A stretch of DNA of 64,000 nt, taken from Scortum barcoo. Its lineage: Eukaryota > Chordata > Actinopteri > Centrarchiformes > Terapontidae. The DNA lies in the NCBI GenBank assembly GCA_023238725.1, contig CM041531.1, forward strand, positions 5,914,354-5,978,353. Reading direction: 5' to 3'. Position 1 is the stretch's first letter. Each line of letters opens with the position of its first letter. This document shows positions 26,079 through 37,143 of the stretch, one piece after another. Made by a program: the position numbers and the translations under genes. Under the pieces are notes generated by a model. That model searched no databases. It had not been told where the DNA came from and worked only from the letters and a program-made list of their open reading frames with translations.

Positions 26079-26462
26079 TGTGACAGCCCTGGGCCCTATG
26101 ACAGTGTCTGTGTTGGCCGGCCTCTGTTTCCTTTTTCATATTCTTCCTGGTTGTCTGCACCCTCCCTGCTCACTGAGGGATTAGTGTCACCTGCTTGGGG
26201 CCTTTATAAACTGGATGATTTCACGATGTCTCTCTCTCTCCTGGAAGGTGATGCCTTTGGTTTGGTTTGGCTGGATTTGTTTCAACCTTGATTCTTTTTG
26301 CTTTTTGCTCGTAGCTCAGGTTTGTTCTTCACTGCTGAATGCTGATTTAACATATTGGTTCACTTATGTTGAGTTATCTGTCATAAACGTACTTGTTTAC
26401 TTCAGCTGTTTCTGTGTGGACCTGCCTTCTTTGTTTTGCTCCTGAATGAGCAGGGCATAACA
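26079..26462 (+). mobile_element. solo LTR of an LTR retrotransposon (probably Ty3/Gypsy-type)
   Basis: The block begins TGTGACAGCCCTGG and ends GAGCAGGGCATAACA, giving the TG...CA termini of an LTR, 384 bases long. It is flanked by identical 4-bp AATG duplications at 26075-26078 and 26463-26466, as expected from integrase. A TATA box (TTTATAAA) sits at 26203-26210. No primer-binding site, polypurine tract, internal region or second LTR follows, so the internal part was lost by LTR-LTR recombination. The termini resemble fish Gypsy-type LTRs I remember; the class is less certain than the LTR call. Confidence 0.78.
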
Positions 26463-26466
26463 AATG

Positions 26467-27546
26467 TAATGGATCAAAGCAGTGTTATGTAGTTAATGGT
26501 TTATTAATGCATTGTGCTCTGGTTTTATGAGTATTTAACATTTCAAAGGTTCTTACTCCTCAAAGTCTTTCAAACTGAACAGTCAGTACCTGTTTTTACA
26601 TATTAGGAAAATCACTGTTCATACACCACCTTACTTTTGTTTCCACATTACATGTTCATTGAACATTCAAGATCTGAGGACTGATTTGGATATGATGAAT
26701 GTTAGCACTGCAGAAGTCTATGTAAAAGATGGCTAGCAAAATCCTGCAGAAATAGGTAGCACCTTTGAGACTAAGTAGATGGTTAGTAGATAATTGTTAA
26801 TATGCATCTAAACCTGCCAGCTTCTTTACTAATGTGCATAACATACATATTCAAGGCCAGATTTCTCAGGCTTCAATGGGGCGACTCCAACAGAAACCTT
26901 TGTTTTATATATCACCTCTGAGAAGTACAAAAGGGGAAAACTACCGTTTGCGTATATTGATTGTGAGGCATAACAGCAACAAATAGAGGCTTTGTAAAAA
27001 ATACATGCTGAGAGCATACTAAGCATACAGATGTACAGAGGTAAAATCAGCAGTGCTGGCTGCAGTAAAGTTTGAGATGTTTTCTGCGAATTTCTTTTAA
27101 AACCATTTTCTAAAATCACAATTTTGTGACTCCACACTGCCAACCTCCATTGATGAGAAACTGTCAGACTAAATCTAAACCAGTCACTCGAGATGCCATC
27201 TGTTCTACTAAATGGTGTATTAAAACCTATGTAGGTCCTTATCCGCGTAATGTAACATGAGGGTCTTAAAGGTCACATGGTGATTGAGCGACAGTCAGAA
27301 TCATTAATTATAAACTTACTTCCTACATAAACTGTTGTTATTTCTCTTGGTGGATATTTACCCAGTACGTCTGGTGGTTGCGCAGCGATTTTAAGCCTTG
27401 AAGGAATGACTGAACATTTAGCAAAATGTCCTCATTTGCTTTCTCACTGAGAGTTCTGGGAGATTGGTACCACTGTCATGTCTTTATCCTAAATGTGGAT
27501 CAGCATAAGAACAACACATCACTGAGTTTTTTGGCTACATGTAGTT
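26467..27546. other. intergenic region, no recognised gene or repeat
   Basis: About 1.1 kb of A+T-rich DNA. The open frame on the minus strand at 26829-27143 has no recognisable motif and is regarded as chance. Confidence 0.5.
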
Positions 27547-27870
27547 AGTTCCTGGGACTGGTTGCACAAAGTACCTTAAGTATGACACTTAAGGCTTAAT
27601 TTCTCCTTTCTTAAGGGTGTTGCCTAGAATCCTTGACAAGATTTTCTGAGTTATGGAAAAACATTAAGGCATTTACTGCATTGACAGAGATACTGCGGTA
27701 AAATGATCGTTTCCATGGTTTGTTTACTTCCACTCATTTCACCTATTGTCATCTCACAAAGTTGGCCAAAAGATAAATTATATAAATAATAAAAATGGCA
27801 GAAGAAAAGAAAGCAAGAAAAAGAAATTGGTCAAAAGGAGGAACGCAATGAAAGGAAGCACATACTAAAA
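27547..27870 (+). mobile_element. possible PIF/Harbinger-like 5' end fragment
   Basis: The sequence GGTTGCACAAAGTACCTTAA at about 27560 resembles the terminal region of fish Harbinger-type elements. Some 230 bases later an ATG at 27795 opens MAEEKKARKRNWSKGGTQ, close to the usual start of the Myb/SANT DNA-binding protein these elements encode (M-A-E-K-K-x-R-K-x-N-W). The frame is then lost, and no transposase follows because LINE sequence begins at 28027. This rests on a short resemblance only. Confidence 0.35.
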
Positions 27871-28026
27871 AAATAAACTTTGGGTACAAGTGTAGCATGA
27901 ATCCATAGTGCAGCCACTAATTCTAAAGAGGGCGGAAGAGCACAGCCGCCAATTCATCTCAGTGACTTTGTAAAAATCACACACATTCTGTCTCGGAAAA
28001 AATGCAGGAAAAAACTCTTTTTTTTT

Positions 28027-28945
28027 TTCACTTCTAGGCTGGATTATTGCAATTCCTTGAGATCAGGTTGCCTCAGTAAGTCTCTAAAGACTCTGATCCA
28101 GAATGCTGTGACACGTGCACTGACAAGAAATTGGAAGCATGATCACATTTCTACCATATTATCTTCTCTGCACCGGCTCCCTGTAAAATCTAGAATTTCA
28201 AAATCTTCTCCTCACCTGCAAATCCCTTAATGGTCAGGCACAGGCACATCTTAAAGAGCTCATAGTTCCCCATTATCTTACCAGAATGCTTCAGGGTAAA
28301 TCCAGCTTGTCTCTCGAGGAATCAGATGCCAGTTTGGGGTTGTTGAGATGGTGGGGTGCAGACTCCCTCTCCACATTTAAGAGCAGGCTTAAGACTTTCC
28401 TTTTTGACAAAGCTTATAGTTAGGCCTGACTCAGATGAGCCTTGAACCGTTCCTTAGCTTATGCTACTAGAGGCCTAGACTGCTGGAAGAAAGTTTCCCA
28501 TAATGCACTGAGCTCTTCTCTCCTCCTCCCCCTCTCCTGCTCTACACACTAATGACTCATTATTACACATTTAACTGCATGTTTTTGTGATTTCTCGTCT
28601 GTATCGTCGTTCCTGTGGATTGTTGTTGTGGACCACCTCCTGCCATCAGCCTGCATAATAATAAAAGCGGCGTACAGTCTGACAACTGCCTCTATTATTA
28701 TGATTAGTCATATTTCTATTATTATTATTGTAATTATAGTTGTTCCTACTATTAGTCATATTTCCATTATTATTGTATTATTATAATTGTTGTTGCTGCT
28801 TACTGTCTCTCTCTCTGTCTGTTTTTTTTTTTCTCTACCAAACTGCCCACTTAAAGATACTATTCGAGGTTTCTACCTCTTAAAGCTGATTTTTCCATGC
28901 CACTGTTGCCAAATGCTGCTTATGGTGGGAATTCTTGGGTCTCTG

Positions 28946-29008
<63 letters not shown>

Positions 29009-29092
29009 AGTGAACAGTCTAGATCTGCTCTATATGTAAAGAGATTACTTTTGTTGTGATTTGGCATTACATGAAAAAATTTAAATTGACTT
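28027..29092 (+). mobile_element. L2/Rex1-like LINE, 3' end with decayed reverse-transcriptase C-terminus and 3' UTR
   Basis: From 28027 the + strand reads FTSRLDYCNSL, then LIQNAVTRALT and HDHISTILSSLHRLPVKSRI. This is the conserved block after the reverse-transcriptase palm in L2/Rex1-clade LINEs (LDYCNSL...LQNAAARLLT...HITPVLASLHWLPV). Stops and shifts follow. The 3' UTR is also recognisable: GAGGTTTCTACCTCTTAAAG, CCATGCCACTGTTGCC, ATTCTTGGGTCTCTG, TCTAGATCTGCTCTATATGT and TGATTTGGCATTACATGAAA, then an AAATTGACTTGAATTTC tail. An ATT microsatellite splits the UTR. The copy is 5'-truncated and dead. Confidence 0.8.
28946..29007. repeat. (ATT)n microsatellite of about 20 units inside the LINE 3' UTR
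   Basis: About 62 bases of uninterrupted ATT lie between the LINE blocks GGGTCTCTG and AGTGAACAGTCTAGA. It is long enough to be polymorphic. Upstream UTR parts (28690-28790) are already ATT-rich, so local slippage is a likely origin. The isoleucine-run frames on both strands are artefacts. Confidence 0.95.
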
Positions 29093-29891
29093 GAATTTCA
29101 TGGGAGAATTTACAGTATGCAGAAAAATTACACAATAAAATGCAAATGTCTGTGTGTCGTCATTTTGTTCAGAGAGTAAATCAAAAGCTTTCAACTTTTT
29201 CTTTACCTGAAAACAGAAAGACCCTCAAAGGAGTCCATTCATACAATAGTACTGCGTTTTAATGTGAGCCTCAAATAAAGCAAGTGAATATGTATCGAGC
29301 AGAAACCAAAAATGAAAACAGTTCAGGAGTGGAGCGATAAATTCAATGTCTCTGTCAATGATTTACGACAGGAAACGCATCAAAACCCTTTCCAGCTTAG
29401 TATTTTACTTCTTCACCTGACATGACACAGTGAGTTGAGAGTGAAATATCTTCTTGTGCAAAAGGGGTAAAAGAGAAAACAAAAATCAAGAAAAAAAAAC
29501 TTTTCTATTTCGTTTTGATGTTTAACTTTTTGCCAGTGGACAATTGGAAGACGTGTCATCTTCTTCAAATCTTTTCAGCAAAGCTACAAAGTAGAAGATG
29601 TTTTAGTAAACATCAGGTTTTGGTGCCAGTCCCACAGACTCAAAAAGCAAGTTCTTTTTTAAGAACCACTGTTCTCTCTCAAACATTTGCTCAGGATCTC
29701 ACTATGGGGTGTGCCCCCTGCATAGTCACCAATACAATTACACCAGCCCCATTGGCTGGCAGTCGTGACGGCTGTATTAAGAAGAGGAACATCCTTTCCC
29801 TACAAAAGGGAATGCTACAGCATCATCAGCTTGTTCAAAATCCTCTTCCTTTTCACTTAGAAAGCAAAATCTCTTCACACAACTGCTATAA
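29093..29891. other. intergenic stretch, no gene recognised
   Basis: The 134-codon frame at 29515-29919 was examined. It has no start context, splice pattern or family motif and runs into a repeat element at its end, so it is not called. Confidence 0.5.
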
Positions 29892-30123
29892 TGCCTATAA
29901 AAGCATTCACCCCCCTTAGATGTTTTCCCCTTTTGTTGCTTTTAAACATGAAATTATGGTCAATATAATTTGTCTTTTTTGACAAGAATTTGCAAAAAAA
30001 AGCTTCTTTAGTGTCAAAGTGAAAACAACAAAATTTTACAAACTAATGTTAATTAATTAAAAATACATAGTGTAAAATAATCGTTTGCATAAATATTCAC
30101 CTTTTGAATACTTTTTATAGGCG
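29892..30123. mobile_element. short Tc1/mariner-like MITE with inverted ends
   Basis: The left end reads TGCCTATAAAAGCATTCACC and the right end is CTTTTTATAGGCG, the reverse complement of CGCCTATAAAAAG. The interior has TTTTCCCCTTTTGTTGCTTT, GTCAAAGTGAAAACAACA and GCATAAATATTCACC, in the order I recall for a widespread fish element with CCTATAAAAAGTATTCACCC ends. It is about 232 bases with no coding capacity. A TA target duplication is not clean at the edges. Confidence 0.65.
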
Positions 30124-31318
30124 TTGCATGTTACCTCGGATCATGTGTAATAACTTTGGTGATCCCCTGACTACATCTAGTATCATCATCAAAATTTTTA
30201 CCACCAAAGATCTGTAAAACTAATGACATTCTCGTCAGCCTGCTGCACATTGTGCTGTATGTGTTAAGCAGGAGGGTGATACTTGCCCTAATCACTCGTG
30301 ATTGCTACTATTATATGAGCATCATTGTTCTCTTCTCTGCTGCAGGTCTTTGAATTTGCTCATATTCATATTAGAAAGCTTTTGTCTTCAGTTTGAGAGA
30401 TCTGATCTCAGTGATACAGCAGTAGGTTGTCATTCCAATCACACTGCTGCCTTCTCCAAGAGAGACGCAGCTTTTTTCATTCTAGCAGGCATGTTTACCT
30501 CTGCCTGAAGAAACTTGAACGGAAAGTGGGTCATGCTTGGGATAAGTGCTGCTATACTTGTCAAAGGAATCAAACCACCAAACTTGCAGGGGCAATTCAT
30601 GCCCATCATGTCCAGAGCTAGAGAGTTTTCTGTGCGACTCAATAATTGCCTCCCAGCCACAGTTTTTGTGAACAATGCACAGGTCTACAGTGGTGGTGGC
30701 CATTTAATCCATAACTTATTCTGTGCTCACAGCAGGTTAGAGCGAAAGGAAAAAAAAAAAAACCCATCTCACCATTTCATCCCGTTGTTGAATGAAAAGA
30801 ACCATTTTCAAAATCGTGGTGCTGAAAATACACACAAGTCCAAAATGTTCTTTTGTGCAACACTTGCAGATTAATCTCTATCATCCTGAATAGTGTCCAC
30901 CACTTTGTAGTTAGTGGTTTCACACTTTCATATTGGTGAAGACTTTTTTTTCTTTTCAGGCACCTTTTAAGGAACACATTAATCATGTTCCTTGAGAAGT
31001 CACAGTCAACGAGACTCCAAACTGTGGCTGACAAAATAAAGTTAAAGCACCGATTCCCCTGAGTGCCATTAAGTTGTCCCTCCAGAGCCGCCCCTGGCGT
31101 TATAAGTCTCTGATGCAGACCCATAACCCTCTCACAGTTCCCACCCATTCCACTCAACCTATTAAAGCCAAACTGGACCTGAAACTCTCCTGTGCAGCTG
31201 AATGGAACACACACTGTTTACTGAAGCTTCACCTCCACCCTGCAGTTTTAACTACTTCAAAGGGAAAGCAAAGAAACCAGGTTGTGAACTGCAGCCCCAT
31301 CCTTTGGTTCCTCTAAGG
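30124..31318. other. intergenic stretch, no gene recognised
   Basis: Several overlapping short frames on both strands (30.3-31.3 kb) lack any conserved motif. The 30.93-31.25 kb part has balanced, nonrepetitive composition and may be functional noncoding DNA, but nothing specific supports this. Confidence 0.5.
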
Positions 31319-31983
31319 CATATTTTCTCAAAGTGCAGCCTGCAGGCCGGTGGCAGCCCTCAGGACCATTTAGTGTGACCCCCTGAATCATGTCATGAAA
31401 TGCAAGCATTATATTTTAGTCATCCATGTTCTGTTTCACTTTCACTTGGCCTAAATTTAATATACTACACAGGTACTGCGTCAAACTACAAGCCCCTAAC
31501 AAGCATCTGTCAGGTTACGACTGACTATGAATGACAAAAAAAAAAAAAAAAAAAACCCTACTGAAGTGTCCTTGGAATATATTCTGTCATCAATGCTAGT
31601 GCCATTAGCTAAAATGAGCAATTCTTGATGGACAAGTCAGCAGTTTAAAGTGAAAGTGAGATGGAAAAGCCACTGCGGGGGGAAAAAAAGTTATATGGTT
31701 AGGGAGAAAAGCAGCTTTCTAGAAAAATCAACTCTTACTTTGTCTGATCTGGGAACAAATAACGTGATCTGCCTTATCAGACTGGTGAATTCTGTGCTCA
31801 AGGAACTTAATGTTCACGCCATAATAAGACGGATCATAAAAGTGACAACAAGTTCATGGGTTAAGAGAGCAAACTTAACAGCTCTAGTGAGGCTTATTTG
31901 TATGCATTTTTTTCTGCATAGTGTTAAATTATATGCTGTATTCCTAAATTGACACTTGGTTTTAAAAACTTTGTGAACCCCTG
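31319..31983. mobile_element. hAT-like non-autonomous transposon (MITE) with degenerate 8-bp target duplication
   Basis: The left end, CATATTTTCTCAAAGTGCAG then CCTGCAGGCCGG, resembles the hAT terminus CAGGGGTTCTCAAAGTGCGG known from fish. The right end, AAAAACTTTGTGAACCCCTG, is its inverted partner. The flanking octamers are CTCTAAGG (31311-31318) and TTCTAACG (31984-31991), matching at 6 of 8 positions, as expected for an aged hAT target duplication. The 665-bp interior has no transposase and includes a poly-A tract at about 31537-31555. Confidence 0.65.
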
Positions 31984-31991
31984 TTCTAACG

Positions 31992-33387
31992 AGTGGAAAA
32001 AACACCTGTAACACCAAAATCAGGATCAAGCTTAAGTCAGGACCACTTGTATAAAAACATATTTTTCCATTATCATGTTAGCTTTAATTTCAGACCATGA
32101 TGACATTAATGATTACCAAAAAAATGAGCTTGTCAGAAACTCTTGAGTGGATCAAACAGCATTTAGCATTATCCAAGTTTGTGTTGGGCTTTTGTCTACT
32201 GGGAAAAATATTCTCACACTGTGTTTTCTTTGTCTTCTCGAGTTTCTTTGGTTTCCACTATCCCACTTGATGCAATTATCTGATGTCCAATAGAAAAAAA
32301 AACACCAAGGGCATCTCCTCTTTTACCCTGCAGCGCGCCTCTGTCAGCCAGCTCCCAGTCAGCTCCAGTCCTTTATATAATCACTCATTTTGTGTCTAAG
32401 TGTAGCAGATCATGCTGCACAGCTCTTTCCATTGACATATGTTTGTATTTATTTCATAATATGACTGCACATGTCTAAAATTTTAATCAGGGGTCAATGT
32501 GAATATTAAGATATTAAGATATATACGGCCACGTTTCGCAGAGCGGCAGATTTATTGATTCCCATGTCTTATACAATGCCAGAGATTAAAGCCAAATAAG
32601 TGAGACCTTCAAACCCACATAGTAATACTGCACACTGTCTGATTCCACATCCAGCAGGCTGATGGAGAACCGCAAATTTGAACATTATGGTGGTGAGCGC
32701 TTAACACAGTGATTAATAGGTAATGATGGCCTTTCAGCAGACATAGCAGGACTCTGCTGCATAGCTCTGTTCCCTGGACTGCATTATTCTGGCCCTTATT
32801 TAACAACCATAACTCGTCAGAATCTTAATTCGTCATTATACCGAGTATACATCTCTTTCATGTCTGCCTGGGTTACTCTGTGCAGGAAGACCTCATCCAT
32901 TGAACACAGTCTGAACAGGAGTTTTTTTAGTTGTCTGAGATGCAACAGCACAAACTCTGCAACTGCAATATATTATTTTTTTTAGTTTCAGCAGCTGAAA
33001 GTGAACATTTTAATCAGAGTTCCTCATTGAGTCCATGACACAACAAGGTGTCATGATATATTACAAGCCAGAGGTGTGTGGTGTCATTAAATAATAAGTT
33101 TTTAAGTGATTAGTTACAGATAATTAATGATCTTATGATAACTATTTGTTCTGCTATTATAAATTTATTAATTAAACTAAACACTGAAGTGATTCCTTAA
33201 CAAACTCCATGTGAAACTAATTACATAAAATGTAAATAGAGTCACCAGGTAATAATTATATGTCCTTTAATGGCCCTTTTATGTAATTAAAACACTGTAA
33301 ACATCTATTTTAGTGGCACGCTAGGTGACAAATGCTAAGATGAAATACTGTTTTATCTTTTTACATTTGCTATTTTCTGTGTCAAAG
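31992..33387. other. intergenic stretch, no gene recognised
   Basis: A+T-rich DNA with no exon or repeat I can name. Confidence 0.5.
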
Positions 33388-33600
33388 CTGCGTGACAGAC
33401 TGCTTGCTGACGACACAAACGTCATTGGTTTGATCAGCAGCGTTGATGAGGCGGCCTACAGAGAAGAGGTGAGCACCCTGACATCTTTGTGCCAGGTGAC
33501 CAGCCTCTATCTAAATGTTAGCTAAACAAAGGGGCTGATTGTGGACCACAGGAAGCAGCAGGGGGAAGGAAATGCCTTCGATCTGTGGAAATTAGCAGGT
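33388..33600 (+). pseudogene. LINE reverse-transcriptase fragment (jockey/CR1/L2-type)
   Basis: The + frame reads LLADDTNVIGLISSVDEAAY then REEVSTLTSLC, LYLNVS, a stop, and TKGLIVDHRK. This is the reverse-transcriptase palm around the catalytic Asp-Asp pair (intact: F-A-D-D-T-x-V-I-G-L-I...D-E-x-A-Y-R-E-E-V) and the downstream L-x-L-N-V-x-K-T-K-E-x-I-V-D-x-R block. The lysine after LNVS is replaced by a stop. Only about 70 codons survive, with no 3' UTR or tail. Confidence 0.8.
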
Positions 33601-36600
33601 AACACAGAAGCAAAGCGGAAGAACGGGTGCTGTGGCTAGCAGCAGTTGACTGTGACTTGCACGCTGATTTAGAATAATGGTTCAATTATTGGCCTGAATT
33701 ATGTTTGATGATCTTTGTTGTATAATTTTCCCAGACATTTTGACTGGTAATCAAACCTGTCAGTTATGCAAAAGAAGAAAAAGGCTCTGGATGATGACTT
33801 TCAGCTTTTAAGATACATGTGAGGAAAAAACTCAAGTCTTTGCAGATGCTACAGTATCATCTGCCTGTTTCTGCAGTCACTTTGTGCATTTTGAGTACTA
33901 TATAATATATACTTATGAGAGCAAAGTGCATTATGACATTTGAGGGTTTCTGTCTGTCCAGTGTGTTCTCAATATACATTTGCTGTAAAATACACCTAGA
34001 AACAGTCTGACCGGTATATATCTTCATCAACTTTGAGGATGATTAAATCAGAAAATCACGAAGATTTGACTTTAAAAAGTTTGTCAGGAGACAAATTCTT
34101 AGAAATATCAGAGCATAAAAGGGCTTGTTATTTGTACTATTACTAAAATACCAAACATGATATTATCGGGCTTGACATGTCAGGTAACTACAAAACAAGG
34201 TGGGAACAAACAGGATCGAGCATAAGGAGGTCCATCATATGAAGCAGAAGTGGGGTTAGGGTTAGACTGCACCATCTCACCACCTGTGGGTTTAATACAA
34301 CCGTGCATTGTGCATGGGCCTCCATTTCTATCTCCATCAGGCAGCTAAGTCCCATAGCAAATGAGCTTTCCGTGTGGTGTTTTTGAGGTCATTTCTGCTT
34401 TTTTTTTGTGCAATTGCATGCCTGTTTCCCGATAACACGGAGTCTGCTGGTCACATCTTCTGGTGACCTCCCGCTGTATGACGGCAGGACGACAGCGGGC
34501 ATTGTAATGTGTTGACAGCCACAGACTGTAAACAGCTGGGCCACACTGCAATCCCACAATCTACAGAATGGGACGAAATTACAGAGCTAATCTCATTGAC
34601 TTTCATATCAGCAGTCATGCTTCCTCTGTCGCTCTATCTCTTGCTTTCTCACTGCTGGTTTACTTAAGGTTTGCTACAGCTCAGACGCAAAAAGCATGTG
34701 TGTCAACAAATGTCCAGTCAGTGCATTAGCAGCCCAGCGAGCGCTAATTTGTTGATTGGCAGGTCAAAGGGGGCTTTCATTGAATGAGTGAGGAAAAGTG
34801 AGGGATTTTCAATGTTTAGATTACATATGGATGGATTACAAATTTCAAAAAGAAAAACACATTCAATTTTCTTGGAGTGTTTCTCTTTCACAAAGCTTTA
34901 GAATAGCATCAGTGCTCCTTGTCATTGACAATTGGAGGGATAGTGCATAATTATTCCAAAAGATATCCTGTCATTTTGTTTTCGTCGCTGGTCGTGGAAA
35001 GTGCTGTCTTACATGTCACTTACAACCTGGTTGAGATGTGGTGGATGTGAAGGCCACAGCATGTGGTTCACTTTTTCTCATCAAACCGTTCATTGACACC
35101 TCATGCCCTCTCATTTATTCATTTTTTTTTTTCCATTGAAGATTAAGTCTTTGCTGAACAGACCCATCGCAATTTTTTTTTTTTTTCATTGATGGAGTTT
35201 TCAGGTGAAGATCACATGGATGGAGTAGGCTCGGAGAGTTTTCACATCGGTAAGACAACAACGAACTCAGACACTTAATGTAGCAACATCAAGCTGCTTT
35301 CACCTGTGCTTCTGAGAGAGAGAGAGAGAGAGATGTCGTTATCTGCCTGACAACAAGACATCCTTTCAGAATAACACGAACGCAGGTCTTTAAACCCTTT
35401 GAACAAACAACTGATTTTCAGTTGGCAGTAGTCTTAAAGTGGAGATGGAGAGGGGTCACATCATATGGGCAATGAAATGCAGCTGACAAAGATAAAGGCA
35501 ACTCACTGAAGGTGGTCATGTGTTCAGGTTTTCCTTTAATTTGTTGCTGTTCTGTATGCAACCAAAACATTTAAAAAATTTCACTTTTCAGTTTGATTTT
35601 TCCTCCTACTTTTAACATCGGCGTCTAGATGTTTTTTTTTTTTTTTTTACATAAATGACAACCTCAGCATTGCTCGTAGGGTAAACTGCCAGCAAAGATG
35701 AAGCAGACAGAGAACAGAACTGTGACAACAGATTCATTAAAATCTGCTTTCATTGTTTTCCTTGGCTGGCTGTCACGAGCCTTTACATCATACGTCTGCA
35801 GTGTATCTTCAGATAATTCCAATGATGATTTGGATGTTTATGAGGAGACAGACAGTGCAGATGAACCAGACAACTAAACAAAAAAGCATGAAAAAAAAAA
35901 AAACTGAGAGCTTAATTGCTTTTTTTTCTCTCTCCTTATTAAAAGCCTGAGAGGAAAGGCTGTAAAGTTCACTGCCTGTCCAAAAACAACTGAAACAGTC
36001 CTCCAAACTGATCGGCAACCTGTAATTTCAAGTAATTTCTTTTTCCTTCAGGATTTCTTGGTTCTGGATCAGTGGATGGGCTTGCCAAATGCTGCTATTG
36101 TTTACACTCTAATTTGAGACTGGGGAGTGGTGACCTGCATCCCAAAGCAGACATTACACCAACCCGGTTGTCGAACACACTCGAGCAGGCAGTGTGCACA
36201 CTATGTAACTACCATAATTGCTAAGCATGTGCCGCCGCCTCTTCTGTCCCCTCACCGGTTTGTGTTGATGCAGGTAACCCAGACAACCTGACTATGTACA
36301 CAAATTAGAGGCAGGCAGGAGAAGGGTATGATTAATGGTTCTCAATAAGGACAAGCCCCAGAGGAAACAGAGCAGCAGTGCTTATAAATCCCAGGGATCC
36401 TCTGGGGCAAGGAGGAGGAGGTGCGAGGTAGAGGAGAGGTCGATTTAGGAGCTGGAGGAGGAAGTGATGAGGGGGGGGTTCAATACCCAATTTTCTGTGC
36501 CTGTGCCATTGTACAGATCTCTCACACAAAGCAAACTTGTATTCTGCAGGAAACAGTGTCTTCACGCAGTTAATAAAATCGGTTCTACCTCCACACTGCA

Positions 36601-36837
36601 GTGTTGTTAATTCGTCCCCTGAGAGAGGAGATTCTTTGAATAATCTCTGTTGTGACAAGTGAGAGCAGCCTACCTATCTATTACAGAGAATTCCCACATC
36701 CTCCACTCACCGACTCTCCTTCTGAAAAGCCTTTTTTCTCACCTCAAAATTGGAAGTTTCTGCGGTCTGAGCGGGGGGAACTCCACAGATCGATGGCTGA
36801 ACATATTCTCAGATTTCCCCCCTGCAGTCCATCTTAG
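33601..36837. other. intergenic region immediately upstream of the NELL-family promoter
   Basis: No gene is recognised. It contains a GA microsatellite (35314-35333), poly-T runs near 35172-35186 and 35632-35650, and a purine-rich tract at about 36408-36478. The last 1 kb may include promoter-proximal regulatory DNA. Confidence 0.5.
35314..35333. repeat. (GA)10 microsatellite
   Basis: An uninterrupted GA run, about 1.8 kb upstream of the NELL-family start codon. Confidence 0.85.
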
Positions 36838-36920
36838 AGGACGTCCTGAATAAAAGCGCACGCCTGCCACTGCTGACGCCACGCAGTGACTGATTGCAGG
36901 CATCCAGACACCGTAAACCG

Positions 36921-36998
36921 ATGTGGTTTTGCGGTGAGGGAACCCCTGCTCCTGCGTATTGGACCATTCCTCCGTTCCTCCACATCCAGTCGAGGTGA
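36921..36998 (+). other. possible upstream ORF in the NELL-family 5' leader (25 codons)
   Basis: An ATG at 36921 opens a 25-codon frame that closes with TGA at 36996-36998, 96 bases before the main start codon. It would lie in the 5' untranslated leader only if transcription starts upstream of 36921, for example from the TATA-like motif at 36849. If transcription starts near 37030 it is not transcribed. The stop codon overlaps a donor-like GAG/GTGAGA sequence, so an alternative leader splice is also possible. There is no evidence that the peptide itself matters. Confidence 0.25.
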
Positions 36999-37094
36999 GA
37001 GCTGCGCACAGCGCCAGACGGACCGGAGCGGGTTAGTGTGGATACGCAGCGGAGCGCACGGCTGAGGACTCTGTACAGCGCAACTCCAACACAA

Positions 37095-37143
37095 ATGGAT
37101 ATTTCCGTGGCTTTGTTATCCCTTTTCTTTTTTACCAAACCAG
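37095..37143 (+). CDS. nell1: NELL-family protein (probably NELL1), coding exon 1: start codon and signal peptide
   Basis: The first coding exon gives MDISVALLSLFFFTKP plus the first base of the next codon. It is a short, strongly hydrophobic secretory leader. Joined to exon 2 it continues as ALA-FG, an A-x-A signal-peptidase site after residue 19. The exon ends in CAG with GTAAGC following, a consensus donor, in phase 1. The start context has a favourable G after the ATG but C at -3. No other in-frame ATG precedes it closely, and the CpG-dense region surrounds it. NELL proteins are large secreted multimeric glycoproteins of the thrombospondin-1-like class, with VWC and EGF repeats, acting in osteogenic and neural signalling. 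The exon alone would be anonymous; its identity rests on the exon 2 match and the phase agreement. Confidence 0.75.

Noticed and set aside
28787..29067. Poly-isoleucine frames on both strands
   Set aside because: Produced entirely by the ATT microsatellite.
29515..29919. 134-codon + strand frame
   Set aside because: Random-looking composition, no motif, and its 3' end runs into a MITE.
34250..34266. GGGGTTAGGGTTAGA, telomere-like units
   Set aside because: Only two units, too few to call an interstitial telomeric repeat.
1..36837. Search for exons of slc6a5, the gene upstream of NELL1 in mammals
   Set aside because: No segment resembling the conserved neurotransmitter-transporter blocks was found on either strand; it may lie further left or elsewhere in this species.
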